This document shows, piece by piece, positions 1 through 6,523 of a stretch of DNA of 9,563 nt; positions within the stretch are counted from its first letter, which is position 1, and every line of letters begins with the position of its first letter. Made by a program: the position numbers and the translations under genes. The DNA is from UBA6921 sp031363085. Its GTDB lineage: Bacteria; Pseudomonadota; Gammaproteobacteria; SG8-11. Location of the stretch: the NCBI GenBank assembly GCA_031363085.1, contig JANLTU010000199.1, positions 1 through 9,563 on the forward strand. Direction: 5' to 3'. The notes under the pieces are model-generated. The model saw only the letters and a program-made list of their open reading frames with translations. It made no database searches and had not been told where the DNA came from.

Positions 1-32
1 CGCGCCATGACTGCCACAAATGACTCTACGCC

Positions 33-305
33 GTGTCGGTTGCCTTGTGTTTTGTCTACACCCGCGCTCACGCGCGGACTCCGACAAAACCCCCGGCTCC
101 TACGGCTACTCGGGGGTCGTCGCACTTCCTGTGCTCCTTCAACGATAAGGCAGCGATTGCATTGTCACTCAATGATCCGGCTGCGAAATCTGTGATGGCA
201 ATTGCCTTGACTGCTAAGGCAACTGGAAAAACTGTAACGGGTTGGGGCATTGACCTACCCCAAGGTGGCTGGTGCGGAATCGGGAACTTTGCAATTTATC
301 CCTGA
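33..305 (+). pseudogene. 3' part of a small secreted-type hypothetical protein, 5' end doubtful
   Basis: The reading frame is open from base 24 (in-frame stop at 21-23) to the TGA ending at 305. The only start near the front is GTG at 33, with no good ribosome binding site. The last ~50 residues look like genuine protein: a hydrophobic alternating stretch, then NDPAAKSVMAIALTAKATGK, then a Cys-containing end (GGWCGIGNFAIYP). This layout recalls small exported proteobacterial proteins of unknown function that end in an 'ALTAxAxGKxV...C' pattern; that is recall, not a search. The first ~35 residues are rich in Pro, Thr and Arg, coincide with stacked hairpins, and do not look like a normal signal peptide. 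I infer either a gene whose 5' end was replaced by a repeat, or a short unusual intact gene. No function can be assigned. Confidence 0.4.
62..134. repeat. cluster of three small hairpins, REP-like
   Basis: Three inverted repeats lie one after another: CCGCG at 62-66 with CGCGG at 73-77; ACCCCCG at 89-95 with CGGGGGT at 111-117; and GCAC at 122-125 with GTGC at 131-134. No T-run follows any of them, so they are poor intrinsic terminators. Closely spaced GC-rich hairpins are typical of interspersed palindromic elements of proteobacteria. Whether this is a multi-copy repeat cannot be told from one copy. Confidence 0.35.
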
Positions 306-356
306 ACTAACAATTTAGTGCGTAGGGGCGGTGCTCCAATCCACGCAGTGAGTTGC

Positions 357-360
357 GGAG
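357..360 (+). promoter_or_regulatory. ribosome binding site deciding the ftsB TTG start
   Basis: GGAG ends seven bases before TTG at 368. This favours 368 over the in-frame TTG at 353, which has no such site upstream and would put five extra residues before the membrane segment. Confidence 0.6.
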
Positions 361-367
361 AACACAC

Positions 368-640
368 TTGAAAATACTAGTGGCCGTGTTGTCGATCTTG
401 TTCATCGTTCTGCAAATCAAGCTGTGGGCCGGCTCCGGTAGCGTGCGTGACATCTGGCGCTTGAATGAAACCGTCGCAGCCCAGCAGCGGGAAAACAGCG
501 CCTTGCAGGAACGCAACAACGCGCTGCAAGCCGAAGTGCAGGATTTGAAATCCGGCACGGCCGCGATTGAAGAACGCGCGCGCACCGAGCTGGGCATGAT
601 CAAGTCGGACGAGACGTTTTATCAGGTGGTTGCACGTTAA
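368..640 (+). CDS. ftsB: cell division protein FtsB
   Basis: FtsB is a small bitopic inner-membrane protein that forms the FtsQ-FtsL-FtsB divisome subcomplex, which helps activate septal peptidoglycan synthesis. The 90-residue product has one N-terminal membrane segment (about residues 2-20, ending QIKLWAG), then a periplasmic coiled coil (about 28-63, rich in Gln, Glu and Asn, with heptad-like Leu spacing). It ends with the family signature EERARTELGMIK (69-80) and the terminal DETFYQVV. Length is close to E. coli FtsB (103 aa). The start is a TTG at 368 backed by GGAG at 357-360; a TTG at 353 is the alternative. In many beta/gammaproteobacteria ftsB sits between eno and ispD. Here eno is not upstream, and a small extra ORF separates ftsB from ispD. 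Confidence 0.93.
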   Translation: MKILVAVLSILFIVLQIKLWAGSGSVRDIWRLNETVAAQQRENSALQERNNALQAEVQDLKSGTAAIEERARTELGMIKSDETFYQVVAR

Positions 641-697
641 GCCTAGCTGCGGAAGGTTAAACGCACACCGAAAGACTCGCTGCGATCCGAGTACACA

Positions 698-910
698 TTG
701 TCTGACTTTCCCGTGTCCTTGGTTCGCGGCAAGTATGCAAAGCGCTTAAAGGAGGCGTCGAACATGGTGGTTCTCAAGCCGGAAGTCGCCGTCGTTTTTC
801 CAAATGAAGAAGCAGTAGATAATGCGCTGCTGTCGTTAATAAAGCTGGCTAAAACAATGGAGCGCACAACAAAGCGCCCAAGCGGACGAGCAAAGACGCG
901 CGCCGCTTAG
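698..910 (+). CDS. small conserved-type hypothetical protein between ftsB and ispD
   Basis: The 70-residue product contains VRGKYAKRLKEASN (9-22), VVLKPEVAVVFPNEEAVDNA (24-43) and a basic tail rich in Lys and Arg. The 'RGKYxxRxxxxxNxVVLxPxVAxVFPxxExV' layout recalls a family of small hypothetical proteins widespread in bacteria, some of them annotated as antitoxin-like; this is from memory and the role is unknown. No toxin-like partner gene is adjacent. The start is uncertain. TTG at 698 is the first usual start codon. The frame stays open back to 647 and the extra residues (KRTPKDSLRSEY) look protein-like. A perfect Shine-Dalgarno, AAAGGAGG at 748-755, lies eight bases before an in-frame ATG at 764, which would give only 48 residues. 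Confidence 0.6.
   Translation: MSDFPVSLVRGKYAKRLKEASNMVVLKPEVAVVFPNEEAVDNALLSLIKLAKTMERTTKRPSGRAKTRAA
748..755 (+). promoter_or_regulatory. strong internal Shine-Dalgarno inside the small ORF
   Basis: AAAGGAGG is followed, after eight bases, by in-frame ATG 764. It is the best ribosome binding site near this gene and could drive a short 48-residue form. It also lies within codons for a conserved-looking Leu-Lys-Glu-Ala stretch, so chance is possible. Confidence 0.45.
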
Positions 911-997
911 TGCCGATGCAACTACTGCGTCCGCAGGCACCGCATGTGAAATGTATTTTTCTGGCTCCGCCTTCTAAATATTCAAGGTCTGGCACGC

Positions 998-1696
998 ATG
1001 GCTTATTGGGCAGTGGTTCCCGCCGCCGGCAGCGGTACGCGCATGGGCGTACAGGTTCCCAAACAATATCTGGCGCTGGCGGGCAAGGCCGTCATTGAAC
1101 ATACCGTCTCGCGTCTCGCGACGCATCCTCTGATCAACGGCATCGTGGTCGCGCTTGCGCCCAGCGACACGCGTTGGGCTGACTTGCGCTTGCGTCTCGA
1201 AAAGCCGGTGCTGTTGGCCAAGGGCGGTGATGAGCGTTGCACCTCGGTGTTGAGCGCATTGCGCGAATTGCAGCCACATGCGCCGCCCGACGCCTGGGTG
1301 CTGGTGCACGACGGCGCACGGCCGTGCCTGCGCTTGAGTGACATCGACAAGCTGATCGCCGCAGCGCATGACTATCCCCACGGCGGCCTGCTTGCGGTGC
1401 CGGTGCGTGACACGATGAAGCGTGCCGATGAAAACAGCGACGTGTTCGAAACCGTGGAGCGTGACCGGCTGTGGCACGCGCTCACGCCGCAAATGTTTCG
1501 GCTCGGCGAATTAAGCGATGCACTGACTCGCGTCATCGACCAAGGTGCGCGGGTCACCGACGAGGCGTCTGCGATGGAGCGCGCCGGTTACACGCCGCAT
1601 CTGGTGGAAGGTGCGGCCGACAACATCAAAATCACCCGGCCTGAAGACTTGGCGCTCGCCGAGTTTTATTTGCGCCAGCAGCAAGGAGGCGGTTAA
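998..1696 (+). CDS. ispD: 2-C-methyl-D-erythritol 4-phosphate cytidylyltransferase IspD
   Basis: IspD is the cytosolic MEP-pathway enzyme that joins MEP and CTP to give CDP-ME and pyrophosphate. The 232-residue product aligns by eye with E. coli IspD along its whole length. It has the nucleotide-binding loop PAAGSGTRMG (8-17) with Arg15, PKQY with Lys22 (the catalytic Arg/Lys pair of the family), GGDER (76-80), VHDGARP (103-109), PVRDTMKRA (135-143), TDEAS (187-191) and DNIKITRP (208-215). The ATG at 998 places the first strand (WAVVPAAG) at the normal distance from the N-terminus; a weak AAGG lies ten bases upstream. Its stop overlaps the ispF start by one base (TAATG), so the two genes are probably translationally coupled. 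Confidence 0.97.
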   Translation: MAYWAVVPAAGSGTRMGVQVPKQYLALAGKAVIEHTVSRLATHPLINGIVVALAPSDTRWADLRLRLEKPVLLAKGGDERCTSVLSALRELQPHAPPDAWVLVHDGARPCLRLSDIDKLIAAAHDYPHGGLLAVPVRDTMKRADENSDVFETVERDRLWHALTPQMFRLGELSDALTRVIDQGARVTDEASAMERAGYTPHLVEGAADNIKITRPEDLALAEFYLRQQQGGG

Positions 1697-2166
1697 TGCG
1701 CATCGGCCACGGTTACGACGCGCATCGTTTCATCACTGGTCGGCCGCTGCTGTTGGGCGGCGTCAACGTGCCGCATAGCCACGGGCTCGAAGCCCATTCG
1801 GATGGCGACGTGCTGATCCACGCACTGTGCGATGCACTCCTGGGCGCGGCGGCGCTGGGCGACATCGGCAAACATTTTCCCGACAGCAGCGCCGAGTTTA
1901 AAAACATCGACAGTCGCGTGTTGTTGCGCCGCGTGGTCGCAGCGCTTGCGCAAAAAAACTTTGCCATCGGCAACGTCGACGTCACCGTGGTGGCACAAAA
2001 GCCGAAACTTGCCCCCTATATTGCCGAGATGCGGGCGTGTCTCGCGGCTGATCTGGGTATCGCGCTTGAGCGCGTTAACATCAAGGCGACGACCACCGAA
2101 GGCATGGGCTACACCGGCCGCCTCGAAGGCATCGGCTGCCATGCCGTTGCATTAATTGAAGAGTGA
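1696..2166 (+). CDS. ispF: 2-C-methyl-D-erythritol 2,4-cyclodiphosphate synthase IspF
   Basis: IspF is a homotrimeric cytosolic enzyme that cyclises CDP-ME 2-phosphate to MEcPP with release of CMP, two steps after IspD. The 156-residue product has normal family length. It begins RIGHGYDAHRF, with the metal ligands Asp8 and His10; the third ligand, His42, lies in SDGDVLIHALCDALLGA. GDIGKHFPD (55-63), and TTTEGMGYTGR (132-142) near the CDP-binding and trimer contact region, are intact. The ATG overlaps the ispD stop. An AGGAGG-like stretch at the end of ispD (around 1684-1690) supplies the ribosome binding site. Confidence 0.97.
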   Translation: MRIGHGYDAHRFITGRPLLLGGVNVPHSHGLEAHSDGDVLIHALCDALLGAAALGDIGKHFPDSSAEFKNIDSRVLLRRVVAALAQKNFAIGNVDVTVVAQKPKLAPYIAEMRACLAADLGIALERVNIKATTTEGMGYTGRLEGIGCHAVALIEE

Positions 2167-2285
2167 TAAGAAGTGTTGAACACTGCGATGCCGGGTTTAC
2201 CCCCTCCCCGCACAAAGCCAGCGCGGTGGGAAGCGCCAATCCAGGCTACCAAACTGCCGAACCGCTCTTGGCGTTACCCCTGGTG

Positions 2286-3317
2286 ATGAATTATTCCTAC
2301 GTCCTGGGAGCGCCGCTTGCCACTGCTACGTTACGCGCGATTCCGGAAGACTTTGAAGTCCACGAAGTGCTGGGCTTTGAACCCGACGGCGTCGGCGATC
2401 ACGCGCTGTTGTTGCTTCAAAAACGTAACACCAACACCGAATGGCTGGCGCGCCAGCTCGCGAAGTTTGCCGGTGTTAAACCGGTGGATGTCGGTTATGG
2501 CGGTTTGAAAGACCGTCACGCGGTGACTTCGCAGTGGTTCAGCGTGAACCTCAGCGGTAAAAGCGAACCGGATTGGGCGCAACTGGCGTCCGCCGAGATG
2601 CGTGTGTTGCAGGTGACGCGCAACCGGCGCAAATTAAAGCGCGGCGCGCACCACGGCAATCGCTTTGTGATTACGCTGCGCGACGTGAGCGGTGAGATCG
2701 GCGCGCTTGAGGCGCGGTTGCTCGCGATCCGTGCGCATGGCGTGCCGAATTACTTCGGCGAGCAACGCTTCGGCATCGATGCGAATAACCTGGCGCAAGC
2801 ACGTGCGATGTTCGTGGGAGAGCTGCAAGTCAAAGACCGGCACCAGCGCGGTTTGTATTTATCCGCCGCGCGTTCGTTGCTGTTCAACGCCGTCTTGTCA
2901 AGACGCGTTGCCGAGCAGTCGTGGAATACGGCGCTGTCCGGTGACGTGCTGATGCTCGAAGGCACGCACAGTTTTTTCGCAGCCGCCGCCATCGACGCGA
3001 CCTTGGTGCAACGGTTGCATTCCGGCGACCTGCATCCGACCGCCCCGTTGTGGGGGCGCGGCGAATCCGCTGCGCGGTTGGATGCGCGGCGCGTTGAGGA
3101 TCAAGTATTGACAGAATATGCGACGTTGCGTGACGGACTCGAACACGCCGGGTTGGAGCAGGAGCGTCGCGCGTTGCGTTTGTTGGTTCAGAATCTGGTG
3201 TGGCAATGTTATCCAGACCGCACTGTGCGTCTGGAATTTATGTTGCCCTCCGGCACCTATGCAACAACCGTGCTGCGTGAGTTGGTGACAACGTCCCTGC
3301 CGACCGGGCAGCGCTAG
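2286..3317 (+). CDS. truD: tRNA pseudouridine(13) synthase TruD
   Basis: TruD isomerises uridine 13 of tRNA-Glu to pseudouridine. From ATG 2286 the protein is 343 residues (E. coli TruD: 349). Family landmarks are clear: IPEDFEVHEVLGFEPDG (19-35), GGLKDRHAVT with the catalytic Asp76 (72-81), RNRRKLKRG (112-120), GVPNYFGEQRFG (152-163), LYLSAARSLLFN, and the C-terminal LPSGTYATTVLRELV. The frame is open back to a GTG at 2163 that overlaps the ispF stop, but those 41 extra residues resemble no TruD N-terminus. ATG 2286 gives the usual spacing, although its ribosome binding site is poor. It follows ispF as in many gammaproteobacteria, but the usual next gene, surE, is absent. Confidence 0.94.
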   Translation: MNYSYVLGAPLATATLRAIPEDFEVHEVLGFEPDGVGDHALLLLQKRNTNTEWLARQLAKFAGVKPVDVGYGGLKDRHAVTSQWFSVNLSGKSEPDWAQLASAEMRVLQVTRNRRKLKRGAHHGNRFVITLRDVSGEIGALEARLLAIRAHGVPNYFGEQRFGIDANNLAQARAMFVGELQVKDRHQRGLYLSAARSLLFNAVLSRRVAEQSWNTALSGDVLMLEGTHSFFAAAAIDATLVQRLHSGDLHPTAPLWGRGESAARLDARRVEDQVLTEYATLRDGLEHAGLEQERRALRLLVQNLVWQCYPDRTVRLEFMLPSGTYATTVLRELVTTSLPTGQR

Positions 3318-3434
3318 CGCGCGCTAAGCGTATCTTAAGTAAACTCATCTAGTTTCCCAGCTCGCATTCAGATTGGTTTCATACTTCAGGGCTTACTCTT
3401 GCCCCCCGATCCTGATTTGCAATGGTGCCCCAAG

Positions 3435-4007
3435 ATGAAAATGACGACACGGTTATTTGTGGTGCTGGCGTTCACCTTGGCGGCGGGCTTGTTGATCGGT
3501 AGCACCGGATTCGCTTCATTTGTGCAACACACCAGCAGCTTGGACTTTTGTACGTCGTGTCATGAGATGAAAGACTCAGTGTACGAGGAATACAAGAAAA
3601 CCATTCATTACAGCAACACCGCCGGCGTGCGCGCAGTGTGTTCCGACTGCCATGTGCCGCACGACTGGCGCGACGTTGTGGTACGCAAAATCGCGGCGGT
3701 GAAAGACGTGTATCACCATTTGCTGGGCACGATCGACACCACCGAAAAATTTGATGCGCGCCGGCTGCAAATGGCGCAGCACGTGTGGGATCGCATGAAA
3801 GCGAATGGTTCGAAAGAATGCCGCAACTGCCACGCGTTCGACGCGATGGTGTTGGATAATCAAAAACCACGCGCACGCAAGCAACATGAACTTGCGATGG
3901 GTGATGGCAGGACTTGTGTTGAGTGCCACAAAGGGATTGCGCATAAGGCAGTGCACGACCAAGTGCAACGCGCCGAATCCAAAGACGATTTTAATCTTCA
4001 GTTCTGA
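3435..4007 (+). CDS. NapC/NirT-type tetraheme membrane c-type cytochrome
   Basis: Members of this family (NapC, NirT, NrfH, CymA) oxidise quinol in the inner membrane and pass electrons to periplasmic partners. The 190-residue product has one N-terminal membrane anchor (about residues 6-30). Four heme c motifs follow: CTSCH (39-43), CSDCH (69-73), CRNCH (129-133) and CVECH (161-165). The first is CXXCHxM (Met45), as in NrfH and NapC. NapC-like segments include CHVPHDW, VRKIAAVKDVYHHLLGT, RECNCHAFD-like residues around heme 3, and CHKGIAH near the end. ATG 3435 lacks a clear ribosome binding site; TTG at 3399 (AGGG seven bases upstream, 202 aa) and ATG 3441 are alternatives. It is followed after 15 bases by a second cytochrome gene. 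No reductase gene (nap, nir, nrf) is present, so the partner is inferred to be the next two products. I give no symbol because subfamily cannot be fixed by eye. Confidence 0.92.
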   Translation: MKMTTRLFVVLAFTLAAGLLIGSTGFASFVQHTSSLDFCTSCHEMKDSVYEEYKKTIHYSNTAGVRAVCSDCHVPHDWRDVVVRKIAAVKDVYHHLLGTIDTTEKFDARRLQMAQHVWDRMKANGSKECRNCHAFDAMVLDNQKPRARKQHELAMGDGRTCVECHKGIAHKAVHDQVQRAESKDDFNLQF

Positions 4008-4022
4008 GTATGGAGAGTTTCA

Positions 4023-4970
4023 ATGAGACGGATCCAATACGCTACGGCGCTACTGGGCGGGGTTGCCTGTGTATTAATGTTGTCTGCGCCCAATGCATGG
4101 GCGGTGAATTGGGGTTCGGTTAAAGGCCGCGAAATCGTTTTGCTGTATCCGGGGCAGGCGTCCTGGGAGTGGGTGTTGTCGGATCACAGCGCAGCGAAGA
4201 CGGTGCGCACCGGCGGAAAATGCCGCGAGTGCCACGACACCGAAGAAGCCGACATGGGCAAGAAAATGGCCACCGGTAAAAAAATGGAGCCGGCGCCGAT
4301 TGCAGGCAAGCCGGGGTCGATTCCCATCAATGTCAAAGTCGCTCATGATGCCGCCCGACTCTACGTCCACCTTGCGTGGAAAGACACCGGATTTCACAGC
4401 GGCACCAAGAAAGACGCCGATCATCCCGTCAAGGTGGCCTTGATGATCGGTGACAAGCAGGTGAAGGAATCGAGCATCGCAGGTTGCTGGGGCGCGTGTC
4501 ATGACGACGCCACCGGCATGGCCAGCGCTGCGGAGACCAAACGTTCGCTGTATCTGGGCGTGTCGCGCACGGCGATCACGCGTCAGGGCGGCGGCGATAA
4601 TGTTAAGCCTGACGCTGACTTGGCGAATCTGGTGGCAAGCGGAAATTTTCTTGAGTTCTGGCAAGCCGAAGTGAAGGGCGACAAGAGCGTGAGCGTCAAG
4701 GACGGCTACATCCTGGAGAAACGCAACACCTCGAAAACCCCGTTGGTCGAAGCCAACGCCGAATTAAAAGACGGCATGTGGAGCGTGACCTTGAGCCGTA
4801 AGCTCAAAGTAGAAGAAAAAGGCCGTCACAGCCTGCAACCAGATCAGTCGTACAACATTGGATTTGCGCTGCATGACGATTACGCCGAAGGGCGTATTCA
4901 TTATGTTTCGTTTGGCTACACGCTGGCGCTGGACAAAGGCGACGCAGACTTGATCGCCCTTAAGCAATAA
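4023..4970 (+). CDS. periplasmic cytochrome c with ethylbenzene-dehydrogenase-related heme domain
   Basis: The 315-residue product starts with a signal peptide (basic MRR, hydrophobic 7-22, cleavage likely after NAWA, residue 27). A canonical heme c site CRECH lies at 67-71. The rest (about 98-305) resembles the EB_dh / DMSO-reductase-like heme-binding fold: VKVAHDAARLYVHLAWKDT, HPVKVALMIGD, and the C-terminal YNIGFALHDDYAEGRIHYVS. Related domains in the gamma subunits of ethylbenzene and chlorate dehydrogenases or reductases bind a b-type heme and act as electron carriers. A second Cys pair, CWGACH (155-160), has the spacing CX3CH rather than CX2CH; it could be an atypical heme c site or a disulfide next to a heme-ligating His. 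GGAG at 4012-4015 sits seven bases before the ATG. Its position between a quinol-type cytochrome and an outer-membrane cytochrome suggests a periplasmic shuttle. Confidence 0.82.
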   Translation: MRRIQYATALLGGVACVLMLSAPNAWAVNWGSVKGREIVLLYPGQASWEWVLSDHSAAKTVRTGGKCRECHDTEEADMGKKMATGKKMEPAPIAGKPGSIPINVKVAHDAARLYVHLAWKDTGFHSGTKKDADHPVKVALMIGDKQVKESSIAGCWGACHDDATGMASAAETKRSLYLGVSRTAITRQGGGDNVKPDADLANLVASGNFLEFWQAEVKGDKSVSVKDGYILEKRNTSKTPLVEANAELKDGMWSVTLSRKLKVEEKGRHSLQPDQSYNIGFALHDDYAEGRIHYVSFGYTLALDKGDADLIALKQ

Positions 4971-4998
4971 AAAATTTTTCAACCCAGAGGATCAGTCA

Positions 4999-6270
4999 AT
5001 GTTTAAAAGGATGGTTTTACCCGTGCGTCTGGCTTTGGCCAGTACAGTGTTTCTTGGTGCCGCGCTCACAACCGTGGGCAACGACGCGAATGCCACGCCG
5101 GCCTTCGCACGTTCAACCGGTGCCGCGTGCAACAAGTGCCATAGCGAGATGTTTCCGCGTTTGAACGAACGCGGCGAACGTTACATGCGCAATGGTTTCC
5201 AGGTGCGCGCCGAAGAAGGTGTGAGCCTGGATGAGCCCGGCCAAGCCAAAGAGGCGGCGCCGGACGAAGGCAAGAAAATTGCGCCCGACCTGTATCTGAA
5301 TAATCTGTCGAATATATTCAGCATTTACGGCGTGGTCGACGCACTGTCGAAAGACACCAATTCGAAAAACATTCGCGTGGGTACCGCGCAGACACTGTCT
5401 TTGTTAACAACCGGTACCCTGACCAAGGACATTCCGGTGTTCATGGAGCTGGAGCTGGACGCAGTAGAGAGTGCGGTGGAAGCAGATCGTTTTTTCATCG
5501 GTGTGACCAATCTGGGTAGTACCACCGCTGCTAATTTACGTGCTGGATCGTTGGACCCCACCGAGTGGACCTCGTTCCCCAGTCTTGCAGCCGGCGCATT
5601 TAAAGCCAGGAATGACCACGTTGGTGCCTATGCTGGCAAGGACGGATTTTCTATGGTGGGTTCCGGACTAACGCCACGTCGTGCGCTTGAATATTACGGT
5701 TATGCCGACAATTTATTCTGGGCAGTTGCAGTAGCCAACCCGCCTTCACCGGAACAGCCACCTCCACCCGAAGCACCGGTGATTACGCCGAAAGACAAGC
5801 GTAATCTTGACTATTGGCTGGTGGGCCGGTTCGACATGACCAAGACCGGCTCGGTGTCGATTCTTTACTACAATTCGCACTATGTGGAAGGTGACACGGC
5901 GGCGACCGCGACTTGGGTCGATACGCGCGTGCTGGGTTTTGCCGGTAACCTGCGCTTGCCTGCGGCGGACATTTTGGCGCAATACACGCGTGATTCGGGT
6001 ACCGATAAGGGTGAGAAGCGCGCCAAGATTTATGGTTTCACGTTGCAAGCTAACATTCCATTCACCAAGCAGTTCATGGGCGTGACGCGCTATGACATGA
6101 CCGACAATGGTCAAAAACAAGATTCAAAAGAATCGGTGTTGAGCTTGGGCGCCATGTACAAGCCGGCGCAAAACTTGAAGGTCACGGCGGCGATTACCAG
6201 CGAATTGAAGAGCGTCGATCCGGCGAACAAGTCGAACGGCTTCAATATCAATCTGCATTACGCGTTGTAA
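4999..6270 (+). CDS. outer-membrane fused monoheme cytochrome-porin, Cyc2-like
   Basis: The 423-residue product has a signal peptide (cleavage near residue 32, NANA). A short N-terminal heme domain follows: PAFARSTGAACNKCH (34-48), then MFPRLNERGERYMRNGF (51-67). This 'FARxTGxxCxxCHxxxFPxLNxxGRxxxxxG' pattern is the hallmark, as I recall it, of Cyc2 fused cytochrome-porins used by neutrophilic Fe(II) oxidisers, and also of a wider set of uncharacterised outer-membrane cytochromes. From about residue 97 the sequence alternates polar and hydrophobic residues with aromatic girdles and Gly/Asp/Asn turns, as in a beta-barrel, ending NGFNINLHYAL, a plausible though Leu-ended barrel signal. A Pro-rich loop (248-263) interrupts the barrel. 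Only one CXXCH is present. AGAGG at 4986-4990 is a good ribosome binding site. The gene ends the cytochrome cluster, 38 bases before a strong terminator. Fe(II) oxidation is inference. Confidence 0.75.
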   Translation: MFKRMVLPVRLALASTVFLGAALTTVGNDANATPAFARSTGAACNKCHSEMFPRLNERGERYMRNGFQVRAEEGVSLDEPGQAKEAAPDEGKKIAPDLYLNNLSNIFSIYGVVDALSKDTNSKNIRVGTAQTLSLLTTGTLTKDIPVFMELELDAVESAVEADRFFIGVTNLGSTTAANLRAGSLDPTEWTSFPSLAAGAFKARNDHVGAYAGKDGFSMVGSGLTPRRALEYYGYADNLFWAVAVANPPSPEQPPPPEAPVITPKDKRNLDYWLVGRFDMTKTGSVSILYYNSHYVEGDTAATATWVDTRVLGFAGNLRLPAADILAQYTRDSGTDKGEKRAKIYGFTLQANIPFTKQFMGVTRYDMTDNGQKQDSKESVLSLGAMYKPAQNLKVTAAITSELKSVDPANKSNGFNINLHYAL

Positions 6271-6308
6271 ACCCGAATCAGTAGTTTTGCAGCGGGGGTA
6301 AGAAGTGG

Positions 6309-6339
6309 CCCCGGAGCTTATAAGCTCCGGGGTTTTTTT
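6309..6339 (+). terminator. strong rho-independent terminator of the cytochrome cluster
   Basis: CCCCGGAGCTTA (6309-6320) is followed directly by its perfect reverse complement (6321-6332) and then seven T. In RNA the tip would open to a tetraloop, leaving a GC-rich stem of about ten pairs with a U-tract. It separates the cytochrome genes from ybiT. Confidence 0.95.
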
Positions 6340-6523
6340 GTTTTGCGGTCGTATGCAACGAAATATGCGACAATGCGCGCCGTCGTGCCGGCAGACTGCT
6401 TGATATTGCTAAGCGAATACCGCCGAAGTACCGGTTCCCGCCTCTTCAATACCTGGCAATCTTGAACTTTAGAATCAACGCTGCGGGTGCGCGCCGCGTT
6501 GCTATGAGTATGGAAAAAACGTC

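Noticed and set aside
89..117. ACCCCCG/CGGGGGT hairpin as a terminator of an upstream gene
   Set aside because: The loop is 15 bases and no T-tract follows on either strand.
974..1492. 172-codon frame antisense to ispD
   Set aside because: It is the mirror of a strongly conserved gene; long antisense frames are common in GC-rich DNA and its sequence shows no family features.
3310..3325. Palindrome GCGCTAGCGC and nearby GCGCGCT at the truD stop, as a terminator
   Set aside because: No T-run follows, and the palindrome includes the stop codon; support for termination is too weak.
3318..3434. Promoter or FNR-type site upstream of the cytochrome genes
   Set aside because: A CATACT at 3380-3385 resembles a -10 box, but there is no matching -35 and no convincing TTGAT-N4-ATCAA site.
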